Both the position numbers and the translations under genes were made by a program. From Archivesica marissinica (lineage: Eukaryota; Mollusca; Bivalvia; Venerida; Vesicomyidae), in assembly GCA_014843695.1 (NCBI GenBank), contig CM026397.1:48132105-48196104 (forward strand): 64,000 nt of DNA, given 5' to 3'. Within the stretch, counting starts at the first letter, position 1, and the number at the start of each line of letters is the position of its first letter. The notes under the pieces are model-generated. The model was not told where the DNA came from, searched no databases, and worked only from the letters and a program-made list of their open reading frames with translations. Below are positions 1-10,679 of this stretch, in pieces.

Positions 1-1369
1 CGCATTATGTATAAGAGACGTAATTTGAATGTCGCATTATGTATAAGAGACGTAATTTGAATGGCGCATTATGTATAAGAGACGTAATTTGAATGGCGCA
101 TTATGTATAAGAGACGTAATTTGAATGGCGCATTATGTATAAGAGACGTAATTTGAATGGCGCATTATGTATAAGAGACGTAATTTGAATGGCGCATTAT
201 GTATAAGAGACGTAATGTGAATGGCGCATTATGTATAAGAGACGTAATTTGAATGCGCATTATGTATAAGAGACCTAATTTGAATGGCGCATTATGTATA
301 AGAGACGTAATTTGAATGTCGCTTTATGTATAAGAGACGTAATTTGAATGGCGCATTATGTATAAGAGACGTAATTTGAATGGCGCATTATGTATTATAG
401 ACGTAATTTGAATGTCGCATTATGTATAAGAGACGTAATTTGAATGGCGCATTATGTATAAGAGACGTAATTTGAATGGCGCATTATGTATTATAGACGT
501 AATTTGAATGTCGCATTATGTATAAGAGACGTAATTTGAATGGCGCATTATGTATAAGAGACGTAATTTGAATGTCGCATTATGTATAAGAGACGTAATT
601 TGAAAGGCGCATTATGTATAAGAGACGTAATTTAAATGTCTCATTATGTATAAGAGACGTAATTTTAATGGCGCATTATGTATAAGAGACGTAATTTGAA
701 AGTCGCATTATGTATAAGAGACGTAATTTGAATGTCGCATTATGTATCAGTGACGTAATTTGAATGGCGCATTATGTATAAGAGACGTAATTTGAATGGC
801 GCATTATGTATAAGAGACGTAATTTGAATGTCACATTATGTATAAGAGACGTAATTTGAATGGCGCATTATGTATAAAAGACGTAATTTGAATGGCGCAT
901 TATGTATAAGAGACGTAATTTGAATGGCGCATTATGTATAAGAGACGTAATGTGAATGGCGCATTATGTATAAGAGACCTAATTTGAATGGCGCATTATG
1001 TATAAGAGACGTAATTTGAATGTCGCTTTATGTATAAGAGACGTAATTTGAATGGCGCATTATGTATAAGAGACGTAATTTGAATGGCGCATTATGTATT
1101 ATAGACGTAATTTGAATGTCGCATTATGTATAAGAGACGTAATTTGAATGGCGCATTATGTATAAGAGACGTAATTTGAATGTCGCATTATGTATAAGAG
1201 ACGTAATTTGAATGGCGCATTATGTATAAGAGACGTAATTTGAATGTCGCATTATGTATAAGAGACGTAATTTGAATGTCGCATTATGTATAAGAGACGT
1301 AATTTGAATGGCGCTTTTGCATAAGAGTCGTAATTTGAATGGCGCATTATGTATTATAGACGTAATTTG
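1..1369. repeat. 32-bp satellite array, about 42 copies
   Basis: Head-to-tail 32-bp units containing CGCATTATGTATAAGAGACG followed by TAATTTGAATGG, starting before the window. Units differ by single substitutions (GG or GT at the unit end; TTATAGAC in place of AAGAGAC). The same variants recur in the same order in the left and right parts (for example around 240-420 and 960-1110), so a block of several units was itself duplicated. No coding function is supported. Confidence 0.97.
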
Positions 1370-1971
1370 TAATCCTCCTTTGATAATGTTTCCTCTTAAA
1401 ATGCCGAATAAATTGGAAATAATGTGCAAACAATATTGTGTGTCATAAGAGAGCAAACTAAACTATTATTAAACTAAGATTACATTCCTGGATTTCCAAT
1501 ATTGTTTATTACGTCCTATCTCAGTTTGTGTTAAATGAGCGCGCTCGTTAAAAATTCTTATTATTATTATTATTATTAAATGCTAGTAGTATCACTCTCG
1601 TTGATGTAACCTTGACAACCACCTACTGTTTAGTCGCTAGTTGGTATTCATTGTATAGCTTTGTTCGCGTTAGTTTTAACCTTTAGCTAACCTGTTGGAG
1701 AACTGGGGTGCTATCCATATATAACATTGCTCCAGGTGTATTTTCAGATTAGGTAGGTGTGGTCATTAAATATGAATGACAAATATCTAACATTTCATGT
1801 TCTTTAAGTGACATTAATTATTGAAAATTATTTCCGATATTTCGTTTGAGTTTGTCATTTTCTCTAATAGAACTCGCTTTACTGGCTTTGCTTGTATGTA
1901 GTGCATGCCATATATCGTGGATCAAGGGCATCGTTTGATTAATTTATGTTGATAAAGGAAGGACACGTGAC
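1370..1971. other. Unassigned AT-rich spacer with an ATT microsatellite
   Basis: No gene, SINE or array recognised. It holds a short (TTA)n run at about 1556-1578. Around 1590-1620 there is a few-base resemblance to the SINE B/C tail (ATCACTCTCGTTGA), too short to call. Confidence 0.5.
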
Positions 1972-2305
1972 ATATACTAGAGGACATAGAAAACGCACAC
2001 TTCGGATAAGTGTGTTTTATATGAAAAACAATACTATATAAATATACTAGAGGACATAGAAAACGCACCCTTCGGATACGTGTGTTCTTACATGAAAAAC
2101 AATAACTATATAAATACATAGTTTTAAACATTTTAGAATATTTTTAGTTGTTCAGTTTGTGTATTGTAATAAAGATGTGATATATCTTTGATGGAATCCT
2201 TCGTATTTCGTGTTCATGTATTAATACTCATATAATGTAGGTGTGCGTTTTCTATGTCCTCTAGTATATAATGTAGGTGTGCGTTTTCTATGTCCTCTAT
2301 TATGC
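1972..2305 (-). repeat. Compound satellite element, minimal copy (2 B units, spacer, 2 A units)
   Basis: Read on the minus strand this has the same order of parts as 33505-35962. Two A units (about 36 bp, core TACTAGAGGACATAG and its complement) lie at 2225-2305. A spacer of about 105 bp lies at about 2115-2224. Two B units (about 70 bp, with GTTTTTCATGTAAAACACAC-type sequence, a hairpin and CTAG) lie at 1972-2114. The spacer aligns along its whole length with 34106-34190 of the large copy in reverse orientation, apart from short indels. This shows that the three parts form one dispersed element whose ends can expand. Confidence 0.85.
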
Positions 2306-2307
2306 AA

Positions 2308-2468
2308 CTAGCCTGGGTGCCAGTCTGTCGATATTTCAATTTTTATCTTCTGACAAAAAAGGTTGATATGAGCAGAAATTCAATACGGCCCAATTAATAG
2401 CCTCGGTGTTAAAATATATTTATTTGACTTACATGGCAAAATATACCGACGCCTGTTCCCAGGCTAGT
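2308..2468. mobile_element. Small inverted-repeat element, ACTAGCCTGGG family
   Basis: Bounded by ACTAGCCTGGG at 2308-2318 and CCCAGGCTAGT at 2458-2468, an 11-bp perfect terminal inverted repeat. The interior contains CAATACGGCCCAATTAATAG. A shorter relative with the same interior box and similar ends lies at 45747-45843. No transposase is present; I infer a MITE-like non-autonomous element of unknown superfamily. Confidence 0.65.
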
Positions 2469-2657
2469 ATACAACCATGTGTAATGATTCCGGGTTTAAA
2501 AGTACGGAGTTGATCCATTAGTAATATATGTGACATCGCCATAGAGTACATTAGTGGTTCATGACAGGTACGTGTCCGGGTGTAGCTCCAAACCCATCAC
2601 ACAGGGCATTCATGCATACATACATGCTATCATGCAATCCTTAACGATAACAGTATA

Positions 2658-2770
2658 CAGTTATTTCATGGGTGTTTGGGGAACAGTCAAAACTATTGTC
2701 CCTCGGTATCAGGGAAGACATTTCGAATTGTTGCCCTCGGCCTATTCCCCAAACACCCATGAAATAACTG
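2658..2770. repeat. Perfect 26-bp inverted repeat with 61-bp loop
   Basis: Arms at 2658-2683 and 2745-2770 are exact reverse complements (arm core TTATTTCATGGGTGTTTGGG). The loop contains ACTATTGTCCCTCGG and GAATTGTTGCCCTCGG, resembling the palindromic sequence near 3144. Transcribed RNA could fold into a strong hairpin. It is probably part of a fold-back element; family not recognised. Confidence 0.8.
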
Positions 2771-2773
2771 TTT

Positions 2774-3242
2774 TATTACCTAATGCTCTATATAACTGTT
2801 GTACATACCTTATATTCTATAATATTTGACTAACTCAAAACACATTTTTAAAATCAATGACTAATCAATCATCATTTGTAAACGCTTGGTTTTGGTCTAA
2901 AAGCCGGTACTCCGGTAAGTATGCAATAAAATACGGAAAGGAATTAATGAACGGAAAGGAGGGCTTCACATAATGTATATCGATGACTTCAAGCGCAGTC
3001 AGAGCTAAGATGTATTCGGGACGTATTTTTTACTTTGACTTCCATAACACCCTATTGCGCATCCTATTGCGCACAGCGAAAGCATACTCAGAGTATGATT
3101 GGTTCAAAAGTCTAGTATGAAACAGTTCAAACTATTGCCCGGTCAACAGTTCGAACTGTTGCCCAGACCTGAGCGAAAGATAAAAAATGCAATGAAACAG
3201 GCAAAAATAACGAATTACAAGTTATATAGAGCATTAGGTAAT
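2774..3242. repeat. Outer inverted repeat pair with internal 18-bp palindrome
   Basis: About 23 bp at 2774-2797 (ATTACCTAATGCTCTATATA) recur in reverse complement at 3219-3242. Between them, CAACAGTTCGAACTGTTG at 3144-3161 is a perfect 18-bp palindrome flanked by GG and CC. Together with the adjacent 2658-2770 inverted repeat this looks like a fold-back element or the remains of a MITE of about 0.5 kb. No reading frame of note. Confidence 0.55.
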
Positions 3243-3299
3243 ACTATTCACTATTATTCATGTTCTGCTTCTTGCGAAATTAACATGACGCCGACGAGA

Positions 3300-4413
3300 C
3301 TATAGCTCCTCTCACTAGTCACGTGATCAGAACTTGTCTAGATACTGATAATCGCGACAAGTGTGCAAAACCCCAATTTGCACGAAATATTTATTATTGT
3401 TATATATAAATAGTAATGTATTATATAAATACATTAAACTGTTTCTATATATGGCCAAATGTTTACCATGTAATATATATATATTTGTTTTATGCATAAT
3501 CGTCTGCTATTATTTTCGCGCCTAAAATTATCAATCTCGCTTCGCGCGGGAAATGACTTAAGATGTTAGGCCTAATCTCAGTTTATCAAGGCCGTGGTTG
3601 CAGGTGTCCAGTTATGTAATACAAAGGCACCGAACTGGTTTGATGGTGTAATATTAGATAACATAACAGATGTTTAGGAATAACAGATGTTTTAGGAATT
3701 GTTATATCATATATACACTGATTCAATTATGTATATAAGAAATGGATTTTATTAACATAGATCAGACACACTAGAGCCTAACTCCAGGAGCGAGAAAGGT
3801 CGTGATCTCAATCTAGTATATAGAACATATAAACTGTATTTATGATACTTAGATATTATTGACATTATAAGAAATATAACTTATAAAGATTTGTCGAATA
3901 ATTAAATTGTTCAGCCACAGAAGAAACATAGAGTTTCGGCGAACCATATCGAAGTTGATTAAAAGTTAATCTAATCAGAAACAGTGATTAGATTATAGTG
4001 ATATTGAGTAATGACGGATTAGAAAGATTGGATGTTAAATATACTGTGTAAGCGCATATTCGGCTCACACAAATGGATTGTTAAATAAGCTTTTAATGAT
4101 ACGATGTATATATATATAGATCACTGATTATATATATATGGATATTTCTGATGCCAATATAAACAAGATATTATATAGAAGAAATGTAATACTGTGTTGA
4201 GTTATCATTAATACATATAATAACGAAGAAACCCCCTAGACAACTCCAGCGAGTCTACAATAGGATAGACCCTGGTAAGAGCCGTAGCAACCGAGACATA
4301 TTATTACGAGAAGAAAAAGGAGAGTTTGCGACACAAGTTGTCAGGAAATTGGTGGCTGTTTGATAGCTGATTGGTTTATCGGATTATCGTTGGCGTGCGT
4401 CATGTTAATTGTC
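3300..4413. other. Unassigned AT-rich DNA
   Basis: I see only TA-rich low-complexity runs (for example around 3472-3485 and 4106-4140) and no recognisable coding sequence, SINE or array. Confidence 0.5.
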
Positions 4414-4613
4414 ACAGACGGATCTGTAGTCATGTGGTTAACACGTTGGACTGGCAATCCAGGGATCGCAGGTTCCATCCTTTGTCTGACTCTAATAAAA
4501 TTAACAGTCTTTCAGATGGGACGTTAAACCTAGGTCTCGTGTCGTGCTGTATCCCGTGCACGTAAAAGAACCAGAGGAGACTCTGGAATGGGTCTCTGTC
4601 TGTATCATTGCAT
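4414..4613 (+). mobile_element. SINE A (tRNA-Thr-like head), tail replaced by CAT array
   Basis: The head starts at CAGACGGATCTGTAG and carries an A-box region, an anticodon-type loop CTGGCAA, and a B-box-like GCAGGTTCCATCC. The central domain follows (GGTCTCGTGTCG, GTGCACGTAAAAGAACCAG, GAGACTCTGGAATGGGTCTC). From memory the central domain is of the kind called MetaSINE in molluscs. The usual 3' part (CTTCAGGAGGCGTCGCTC to GATAAATAAACG) is missing: the element breaks at TGTATCATTGCA and continues directly as (CAT)n. Confidence 0.85.
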
Positions 4614-4883
4614 TATCATCATCAACATAATCATCATCATCATTTTTATCATCATCATCACCATCATCATAATAATCATTATCATCATCATCATCACCAT
4701 CACCATCATCATAATAATCATACTAATCATCATCAACATAATCATCATCATCATCATCATCACCACCATCATCATCACCACCGTCAACATAATCATCATC
4801 ATCATCATCATCATTATCATCATCATCATTATCATCATCATCATCATCATCATCACCACCAGCATCATCACCACCGTCAACAT

Positions 4884-4966
<83 letters not shown>

Positions 4967-5085
4967 CCAGCATCATCATCATCATCATCACCACCAGCAT
5001 CATCACCACCGTCATCATCACCACCGTCATAACCATCACCACCGTCATCACCATCATAATAATAATAATCATCATCATCATTATC
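4607..5085. repeat. (CAT)n trinucleotide array, about 480 bp
   Basis: Nearly continuous CAT/ATC triplets with interruptions (CACCACCG, AACATAAT) that recur as blocks, so the array grew by block duplication as well as slippage. All three forward frames and several reverse frames are open (poly-Ile, poly-His, poly-Asp, poly-Met), a composition effect, not a gene. The array begins inside SINE A at its sequence ATCATTGCA. Confidence 0.97.
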
Positions 5086-5604
5086 TTCAAAAAGAATATT
5101 CGCAATTAATTGTGATCTATCGCTCATATATAATTATTATAATACAAATGATTTGACCTTGAGAATACATGGTATAACAACATCGATTTGGTGAGCAAAC
5201 TACAACGACAAAGTTACCATATTAGGGCATCACATTGTTTCACAATATTAAACAAGAACTATGTAATGGAATAACTCAACGGGGGTCGGTGCGGGATGAT
5301 GATAAAGTGTCTCATTTTAGTGTCATTACGCCTCAACTAAAAAAACCATTATAGAAATGGTTTCAGCTTTGATGTTTATGATATGTTAATAGCCACACTG
5401 AGCAATACGGAATGTTTGTATTATGCTCGCCGCAATTCGCGGACAAACATACCATCACTATTCACGTGCCAACACAATATGATACACTCACGTGTTCATA
5501 TCGGACCCACTCCATGGAATTGGCATTCTTAGTATAAACGCAATTCTTGTGGCAGATCGTACTGTTTCTGTTTCCCAGATTCAGCTTTAAGGAACACGGT
5601 TGAC
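5086..5604. other. Unassigned single-copy-looking DNA
   Basis: No array, SINE or convincing reading frame seen between the CAT array and the SINE B copy. Confidence 0.5.
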
Positions 5605-5817
5605 CCGCTTCTCACCAATAACCTCGGACCGGGAAGTATATGAGATGGTACGGTGGTCGCCAGGTCGGACAGGTGTGTTTTCTCCGGGTACACCGGTTTC
5701 CTCCCACACGACTGACCACATAATAAAAGTATACGCTTTCACCCGCGCCAACGAGAGTGATTAATATAAGTTGTTAGAATTTGCTTCGCAATCGTAAAAT
5801 AAATAAAGTTTTAAACC
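5605..5817 (+). mobile_element. SINE B, 5'-truncated
   Basis: Begins in the anticodon region (TTCTCACCAATAACC) and continues through GGACCGGGAAGTATATGAG, TTTTCTCCGGGTACACCGG, CCTCCCACACGA and the tail GAGAGTGATTAATATAAG, GTTAGAATTTGCTTCGCAATCG, TAAAATAAATAAAG. Other copies: 22147-22376 (+), 46417-46658 (-), 50512-50741 (-). The tail is shared with SINE C. Confidence 0.85.
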
Positions 5818-6730
5818 CGATATACGAACTCTAAATGTCATCTGTGAGAGTTTGTAGACCGCAAAGCCAATGTTTATTGCTTGAACGTTTGTGTTCGCGA
5901 ATTATTTCGGAAGACTTTGAAGCAGCTATGCTATTAATTATAGCTATATATAAGTTATATAGGTTTGCTTTTTGGCAGACTATTTGCCCATTTAAGCATC
6001 ACATATTTGGAAATTTGAGCATAATACTGAACACAATAAATTGTAATTTATTATACATAAATCGCACGTCGGATAAAGCAGCTTGAAACATTGATTAAAA
6101 TGGCCGCCATTTTGAAAATTTGGGCGAAGCTATGATGTCATAGTACGTAGAAATTCATTTTCTGATCCGAAATAATGAAAGCATAAGTTTCAACTGATAC
6201 AAAACGAGGTAGCTTTGTTAAATATTATAATATATAGCTATAACACAGGATTTAATGGAAATGTCAAATATTTGTATTGGTAAAATGTGTATAATTTGAT
6301 GTCACGTGACTTGGCTAATCCATTTTTCTATTTGGGATAATCAACACGTCATAACGTCTTTATTTGCAATTCAATTTTTAAAATGTGTTCAGCAAATTTA
6401 TGTTTTAATGCACTTTATATTTCAAGATTAACTTGAAAATCTTTGATGGTTTCCTTTAAATCAAGTTAAATTATATTTCATTGCGTTAGCTATCATTCTT
6501 ATTTCGATGCATCTGATATCGTGTTATATAGAAGCTCTACACATGTATATAATTGTGACGTATATATAGTTCCCGTGAAGTGTGCTAATATATTGTGATA
6601 TTAGCGTGATGTATGTAATGAATGACACGAGTCACTATTATTGTGTATTAACTTAGTAATACCTACTTACAATAATGCTGCGTATTACAGCAACAACCAT
6701 TCACATTATTTCGCATCATAAATGTGAATA
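5818..6730. other. Unassigned AT-rich DNA
   Basis: It contains the motif AAAATGGCCGCCATTTTG at about 6099-6116, seen in similar form inside the inverted-repeat element near 13.9 and 20.3 kb. It also has a short inverted repeat around 6700-6735 (CACATTATT and GAATAATGTG). The reading frame at 5835-6086 has no recognisable motif. Confidence 0.4.
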
Positions 6731-6748
6731 ATGTGTGTGTGTGTGTGT
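6731..6748. repeat. (GT)n microsatellite
   Basis: GTGTGTGTGTGTGT run directly at the minus-strand SINE A tail, whose own end is CACAC; probably grown from the SINE tail. Confidence 0.9.
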
Positions 6749-6992
6749 TTTACGTTTATTTATCGTCGCTACCGGTTGCCCATATGAGCGACGCCTCCTG
6801 AAGAGATTCGTCATTTTAGATTGTTGGATGATAGTGCAATGATACAGACATAGAACCATTCCAGAGTATTCTCGTGTTCGTTTACGTGCACGGTGTAAAG
6901 CACTGACACGAGACCTCGGTTTATAGTCCCATCTGAAAGACTGTTAATTTTATTAGAGTCAGAAGGGGAATCGAACCTGCAATCCCTGGATC
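6749..6992 (-). mobile_element. SINE A, minus copy of a fold-back pair
   Basis: Reads on the minus strand from the B-box region (GCAGGTTCGATTCCCCTTC) through the central domain to the tail TAAACGTAAAACACAC. The head is cut short: after the B-box region the sequence switches at CCTGGATCAGTGCAC into the 3' half of a second copy in opposite orientation (6990-7092). See the findings for a shared private substitution in both arms. Confidence 0.9.
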
Positions 6993-7092
6993 AGTGCACT
7001 ATCCTCCAAAATCTAAAATGACGAATCTCTTCAGGAGGCGTCGCTCATATGGGCAACCGGTAGCGACGATAAATAAGCGTAAAGCACACACA
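6990..7092 (+). mobile_element. SINE A, 3'-half plus copy of a fold-back pair
   Basis: Contains only CACTATCCTCCAAAATC, CTTCAGGAGGCGTCGCTC, ATGGGCAACCGGTAGCGACG, ATAAATAAGCG and a CACACA end. It is the inverted counterpart of 6749-6860, giving a palindrome with arms of about 90 bp and both SINE 3' ends pointing outward. Confidence 0.9.
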
Positions 7093-7623
7093 GCACTCTT
7101 TTATTCATGTTATGATTGTTTACTCTGCCAATTAATACCGTTTCAGGCCTGCAGTTTGACCCCGTCCAATTGTAAAGATTTATACTTTACTACCTGTTCC
7201 ATGTGATTAGTGGCTTGTATCAACAATGTAGCAGTACATTCAGTATAATTTGGCGTATGTAGGTATTTTCTAACGGTTAATATGCACGATCACTCTGTGA
7301 GCTGAGAATTAGTCAAAATGAGGCCCTGACAATTTAAGTAAACGTATATTATTGATTGTAAAGAAAATTGATAGTTATGAGTATTCAAACTACATAATCC
7401 AGATCAGCCCAGGGACATAGATTACATGTTATGTAGGTGCCTCATCAGCCGTAGCGTAATCACTGAGACTGATAATTTGTATGCATGTATATAATATATG
7501 TGTATGGGCCGGAGGCCTTGAATTACGAATAAACTGTTAAACTGATCAGGATCTATGTTGTTTGTAAGGTCGGAGTTTCGTCACTTTCATATTCTGTTCT
7601 GTCACTTTCATGTATCATCTGGT
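7093..7623. other. Unassigned, with one copy of a dispersed fold-back sequence
   Basis: Mostly unrecognised. The 22 bases at 7543-7564 (core GATCAGGATCTATGTTG) are identical to 46256-46277, the right arm of a fold-back hairpin. A diverged left arm (CCAGATCAGCCCAGGGACATAG) may lie at about 7400-7421, suggesting an older element of about 170 bp. Confidence 0.4.
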
Positions 7624-7932
7624 TTAAAAAGGCCGCCAGATTAAGTGTGAAAATAATGCCTGTTTATACCTTGCCCAAATGTTGGATTTGAACTGGAGCG
7701 TACAACGGAGTCTTGTATTATTCTTGACTTGCACTGTCTCATTCCATTGACATATTGCCAAATTTGAGCGTATAGTGTAGTGAAGAGCAGAGAAGGTTCC
7801 GATACGTTTGTCATGGAAAACATTCAAGCTGTTGTTGAATGATTCCACGCTACTAGTGTCCATGTGGTAGATATAATTTTGCGCTTCCTTATAAACATAG
7901 CATTTTCTAACACATGACAGCAACAGTTCCAT
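7624..7932 (-). pseudogene. Possible transposase-like coding fragment
   Basis: A 102-codon minus-strand frame with protein-like composition in a region free of repeats. Residues about 27-65 read SSVESFNNSLNVF, then DKRI, then NLAICQWNE. From memory this resembles a segment seen in multi-exon or transposon-like animal proteins with an S-x-E-S-F-N motif followed by a D-K-R-I box and a W-N-E box; I cannot name the family. There is no clear full-length context, and it ends in LIWRPF next to unrelated DNA. It starts within two bases of the plus-strand frame 7931-8308, so the two are head-to-head, which is odd if they come from one gene. Treated as a fragment. Confidence 0.4.
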
Positions 7933-8308
7933 GCCCGTTGCAGAGGCTGCTTACGTACCTCCCCCTATGCCTCAGCATGCTGAAGGTGTTGCTGAGTGTC
8001 CACTGTGCTTGTGTTCCCCTTGCATAATAAATGAACAGAACAAACAACTTTGGTGGCCTGCTAATAATCGTCCACCGCATAATCTAAATTCACATGAGAG
8101 AAAGCTTCTATACAGGAGGTTTTGGGCAATGCTATATAATTGTGGCGCATGGAAAGATGTCAGATATATAGAGAGAAAAGTAGCGGCTAGAAGAGGAGAC
8201 TGTACTTGGCATAAGAGGGAACTGATGCCTGAATGTGTGGTACAGCAATGCAGGAACTGGCTGCCTAACCCGCGCAACCAGCCTTATTTGGGCCATAAGT
8301 GGAGTTGA
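7931..8308 (+). CDS. Small conserved-looking protein with CxxCxCxxC motif, function unknown
   Basis: A 125-residue frame with its own stop and an in-frame stop 33 bases upstream of the ATG. It has a cysteine cluster at residues 23-31 (CPLCLCSPC), a WW pair at 41-42, LLYRRFWAMLY at 59-69, MPECV at 99-103, WLPNP at 110-114 and a C-terminal YLGHKW. I recall uncharacterised proteins of fish, cnidarians and molluscs that end in the same order of motifs (CxxCxC, RRFW, MPxCV, PNP, Y-x-GHKW). They are sometimes linked to transposon-derived multi-domain genes, but I cannot assign a family or function. The composition is typical of a real protein and unlike the array frames. It could be a stand-alone gene, the last exon of one, or a captured fragment; the start codon is therefore uncertain. 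Confidence 0.5.
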   Translation: MPVAEAAYVPPPMPQHAEGVAECPLCLCSPCIINEQNKQLWWPANNRPPHNLNSHERKLLYRRFWAMLYNCGAWKDVRYIERKVAARRGDCTWHKRELMPECVVQQCRNWLPNPRNQPYLGHKWS

Positions 8309-8464
8309 ATTGTTTATACCAGTTGTAAGTACTATAAAAATACAGAACTTCAATTTCAGCAATTTATAACCTCTGATATGTACGTGGGTCATAATAGATA
8401 TAAGTGGTGCTCATGTATTAGATGTATACCATGCAGGGCCTCGCATGTGGCAAATACGATGTGC

Positions 8465-8552
8465 GTCGACCGTCAGATTTGTACCGCTATTCCTCGTGTG
8501 TTTAGTGTGTCGACCGTCAGATTTGTACCGCTATTCCTCGTGTGTTTAAGGT
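8465..8552. repeat. 44-bp tandem duplication
   Basis: GTCGACCGTCAGATTTGTAC plus the following 24 bases occur twice, starting at 8465 and 8509, without differences that I can see. Confidence 0.9.
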
Positions 8553-9605
8553 CACATATAGGTCAACCTGCAGGCCTTTAAATGTATTGTGTTAGATTAT
8601 ATATGCATATATGGAACATGTGTTGTGATGTTTGTGCCATATGTCTATCATTGTAAATGGCCAAAGGCAATATAGTTGCTGATTATACAATGCATTTGAA
8701 ACTTGAGGTATGTTCTCCTACAACTGTATTAGTGTTATTGAAAAATAAAAAAAGGCTGAACAGGCAAAATTTCAGATATGGGATTGTTTTATGGGCGCTC
8801 ATTGCTCAATTTATTGGTGAAACATTTATATACATCGTCATGGCAACTTGGGAGAAAGCGGGTAAAGGTGTTTGACTAGAAAACAAGGTTGTATATACGT
8901 AAATAGGCAGAAGTGCATCCGCGTTCCCAATGTAGTCCCAATAACTAATATAGTTCATTTTTCGTTTTGGTAAAAATGCATTTTCATGACAGGCAGTGTA
9001 TAGTTTTTGTGTTTATTTTTAGCAATTATGTGTCTTAAAGAAGACTTCAGACTAGTTGATGTGTAGAAAAGATGTGGTATAAGAATCCAGGCCATTGTAA
9101 ACTGAAGGTTGGTATAATATAGTATTTGGCTGAGGAATACAGTGTGTAAACACTGTGACGTTATTCACAGATGAGCACAGGTTATGGAAAACATAATTGG
9201 AATAGTTTACTCTATTACAGTTACATTTGAATTCCTCTTCACAGTGGATGTGGTATCAGAAGAAATGAAAGATTGGAAATATAAATGAACAGTCTGTATG
9301 TTTTTACTTTTTACTATGTATTTAATAGGCAATTTATTTGTTGTTTTACAACCACAAACATGTTTAGAATTTAAGCTGCCTGCCATTTTGAATATCTGAC
9401 GATTCAAATACGTGCGCATGCGCGTACGAAGCGCAGTAGCAAGCATTCCTGGTATTATTAGAGATACTCGTTTGTGTAACTTGTGTTCTTAAAATAGTGA
9501 AGAATCTGTGTGAAGAAGTGTACACGAAACAAATGTTTATTGTTAAGAATTTCTAACTATTTAAAAGAGGCGTAGGTAAAACGTTCTAATACCCTTAATA
9601 TGATG
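8553..9605. other. Unassigned DNA
   Basis: No SINE or array. The frame 8657-8875 (72 residues, middle part hydrophobic) has no recognisable motif. A GC-richer spot with TGCGCATGCGCG lies at about 9413-9424. Confidence 0.4.
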
Positions 9606-10254
9606 ACTGATTCTTGATTGTACCGTATATGTAGATGTATGCTTAACTTGATTGTACTGTATATGTAGATGCATGCTTAACTTGATTGTACTGTATATGT
9701 ATGCTTAACTTGATTGTACTGTATATGTAGATGTTTGCTTAACTTGATTGTACTGTAGATGTAAATGTATGCTTAACTTGATTGTACTGTATATGTAGAT
9801 GTTTGCTTAACTTGATTGTACTGTATATGTAAATGTATGCTTAACTTGATTGTACTGTATATGTATACGTATGCTTAACTTGATTGTACTGTAGATGTAA
9901 ATGTTTGCTTAACTTGATTGTACTGTAGATGTAAATGTTTGCTTAACTTGATTGTACTGTAGATGTAAATGTTTGCTTAATTTGATTGTACTGTAGATGT
10001 AAATGTTTGCTTAATTTGATTGTACTGTAGATGTAAATGTTTGCTTAACTTGATTGTACTGTAGATGTAAATGTTTGCTTAACTTGATTGTACTGTAGAT
10101 GTAAATGTTTGCTTAATTTGATTGTACTGTAGATGTAAATGTTTGCTTAATTTGATTGTACTGTAGATGTAAATGTTTGCTTAACTTGATTGTACTGTAG
10201 ATGTAAATGTTTGCTTAACTTGATTGTACTGTAGATGTAAATGTTTGCTTAACT
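9606..10254. repeat. 34-bp satellite array, about 19 copies
   Basis: Unit CTTGATTGTACTGTAGATGT plus AAATGTTTGCTTAA. The left third is heterogeneous (TATATG, TGTATGC variants), while the right two thirds are nearly uniform, consistent with recent expansion at the right end. Confidence 0.95.
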
Positions 10255-10359
10255 CGTACAATCCTATTATTATTTGTATTGTGTCTTTACTATTTATCTA
10301 CATATGTCACTGGCCAAAGGCAAAATGTTTGCCAATTTGCTTAATAAAACTTAAATTTG

Positions 10360-10625
10360 AACCGTGCACTCATGTATACGTATGTATATAAAAGAATAAA
10401 GCATATTAAACGTTTCCAAGAATCCAGTGTGTGTGTGTGTATGTATGTACATTTGTGTATGCACAGACAATAATAAGCACAATGAAACCTTTCCAAGAAT
10501 CCAGTTGGTATGCACGTTTGTCTGTACGTATGCACAGACGTATGTTTGTATGTGTGTAAATTTATATATGTACAGAAAATAATAAATCATACTAAAACCT
10601 TTCCAAGAATCCAGTTGGTATGTAG
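10360..10625. repeat. Three diverged repeats of about 80-110 bp
   Basis: Each ends in TTTCCAAGAATCCAGT (at about 10409, 10489 and 10600) after an ATAATAA-GCA/TCA-type segment, with GT-rich ATGTATGTACA sequence between. The unit length varies because the GT-rich part varies. Confidence 0.7.
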
Positions 10626-10679
10626 GAATGTGGACAGGTTTGGTAGAACACAGAAGGCTCCCACACAGAAGTCAGCTAT

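Noticed and set aside
4588..5156. Poly-Ile, poly-His and poly-Asp frames
   Set aside because: Simple CAT triplet array.
9606..10254. Homology between the two 34-bp arrays at 9.6 and 19.2 kb
   Set aside because: Equal period only; the units are unrelated in sequence.
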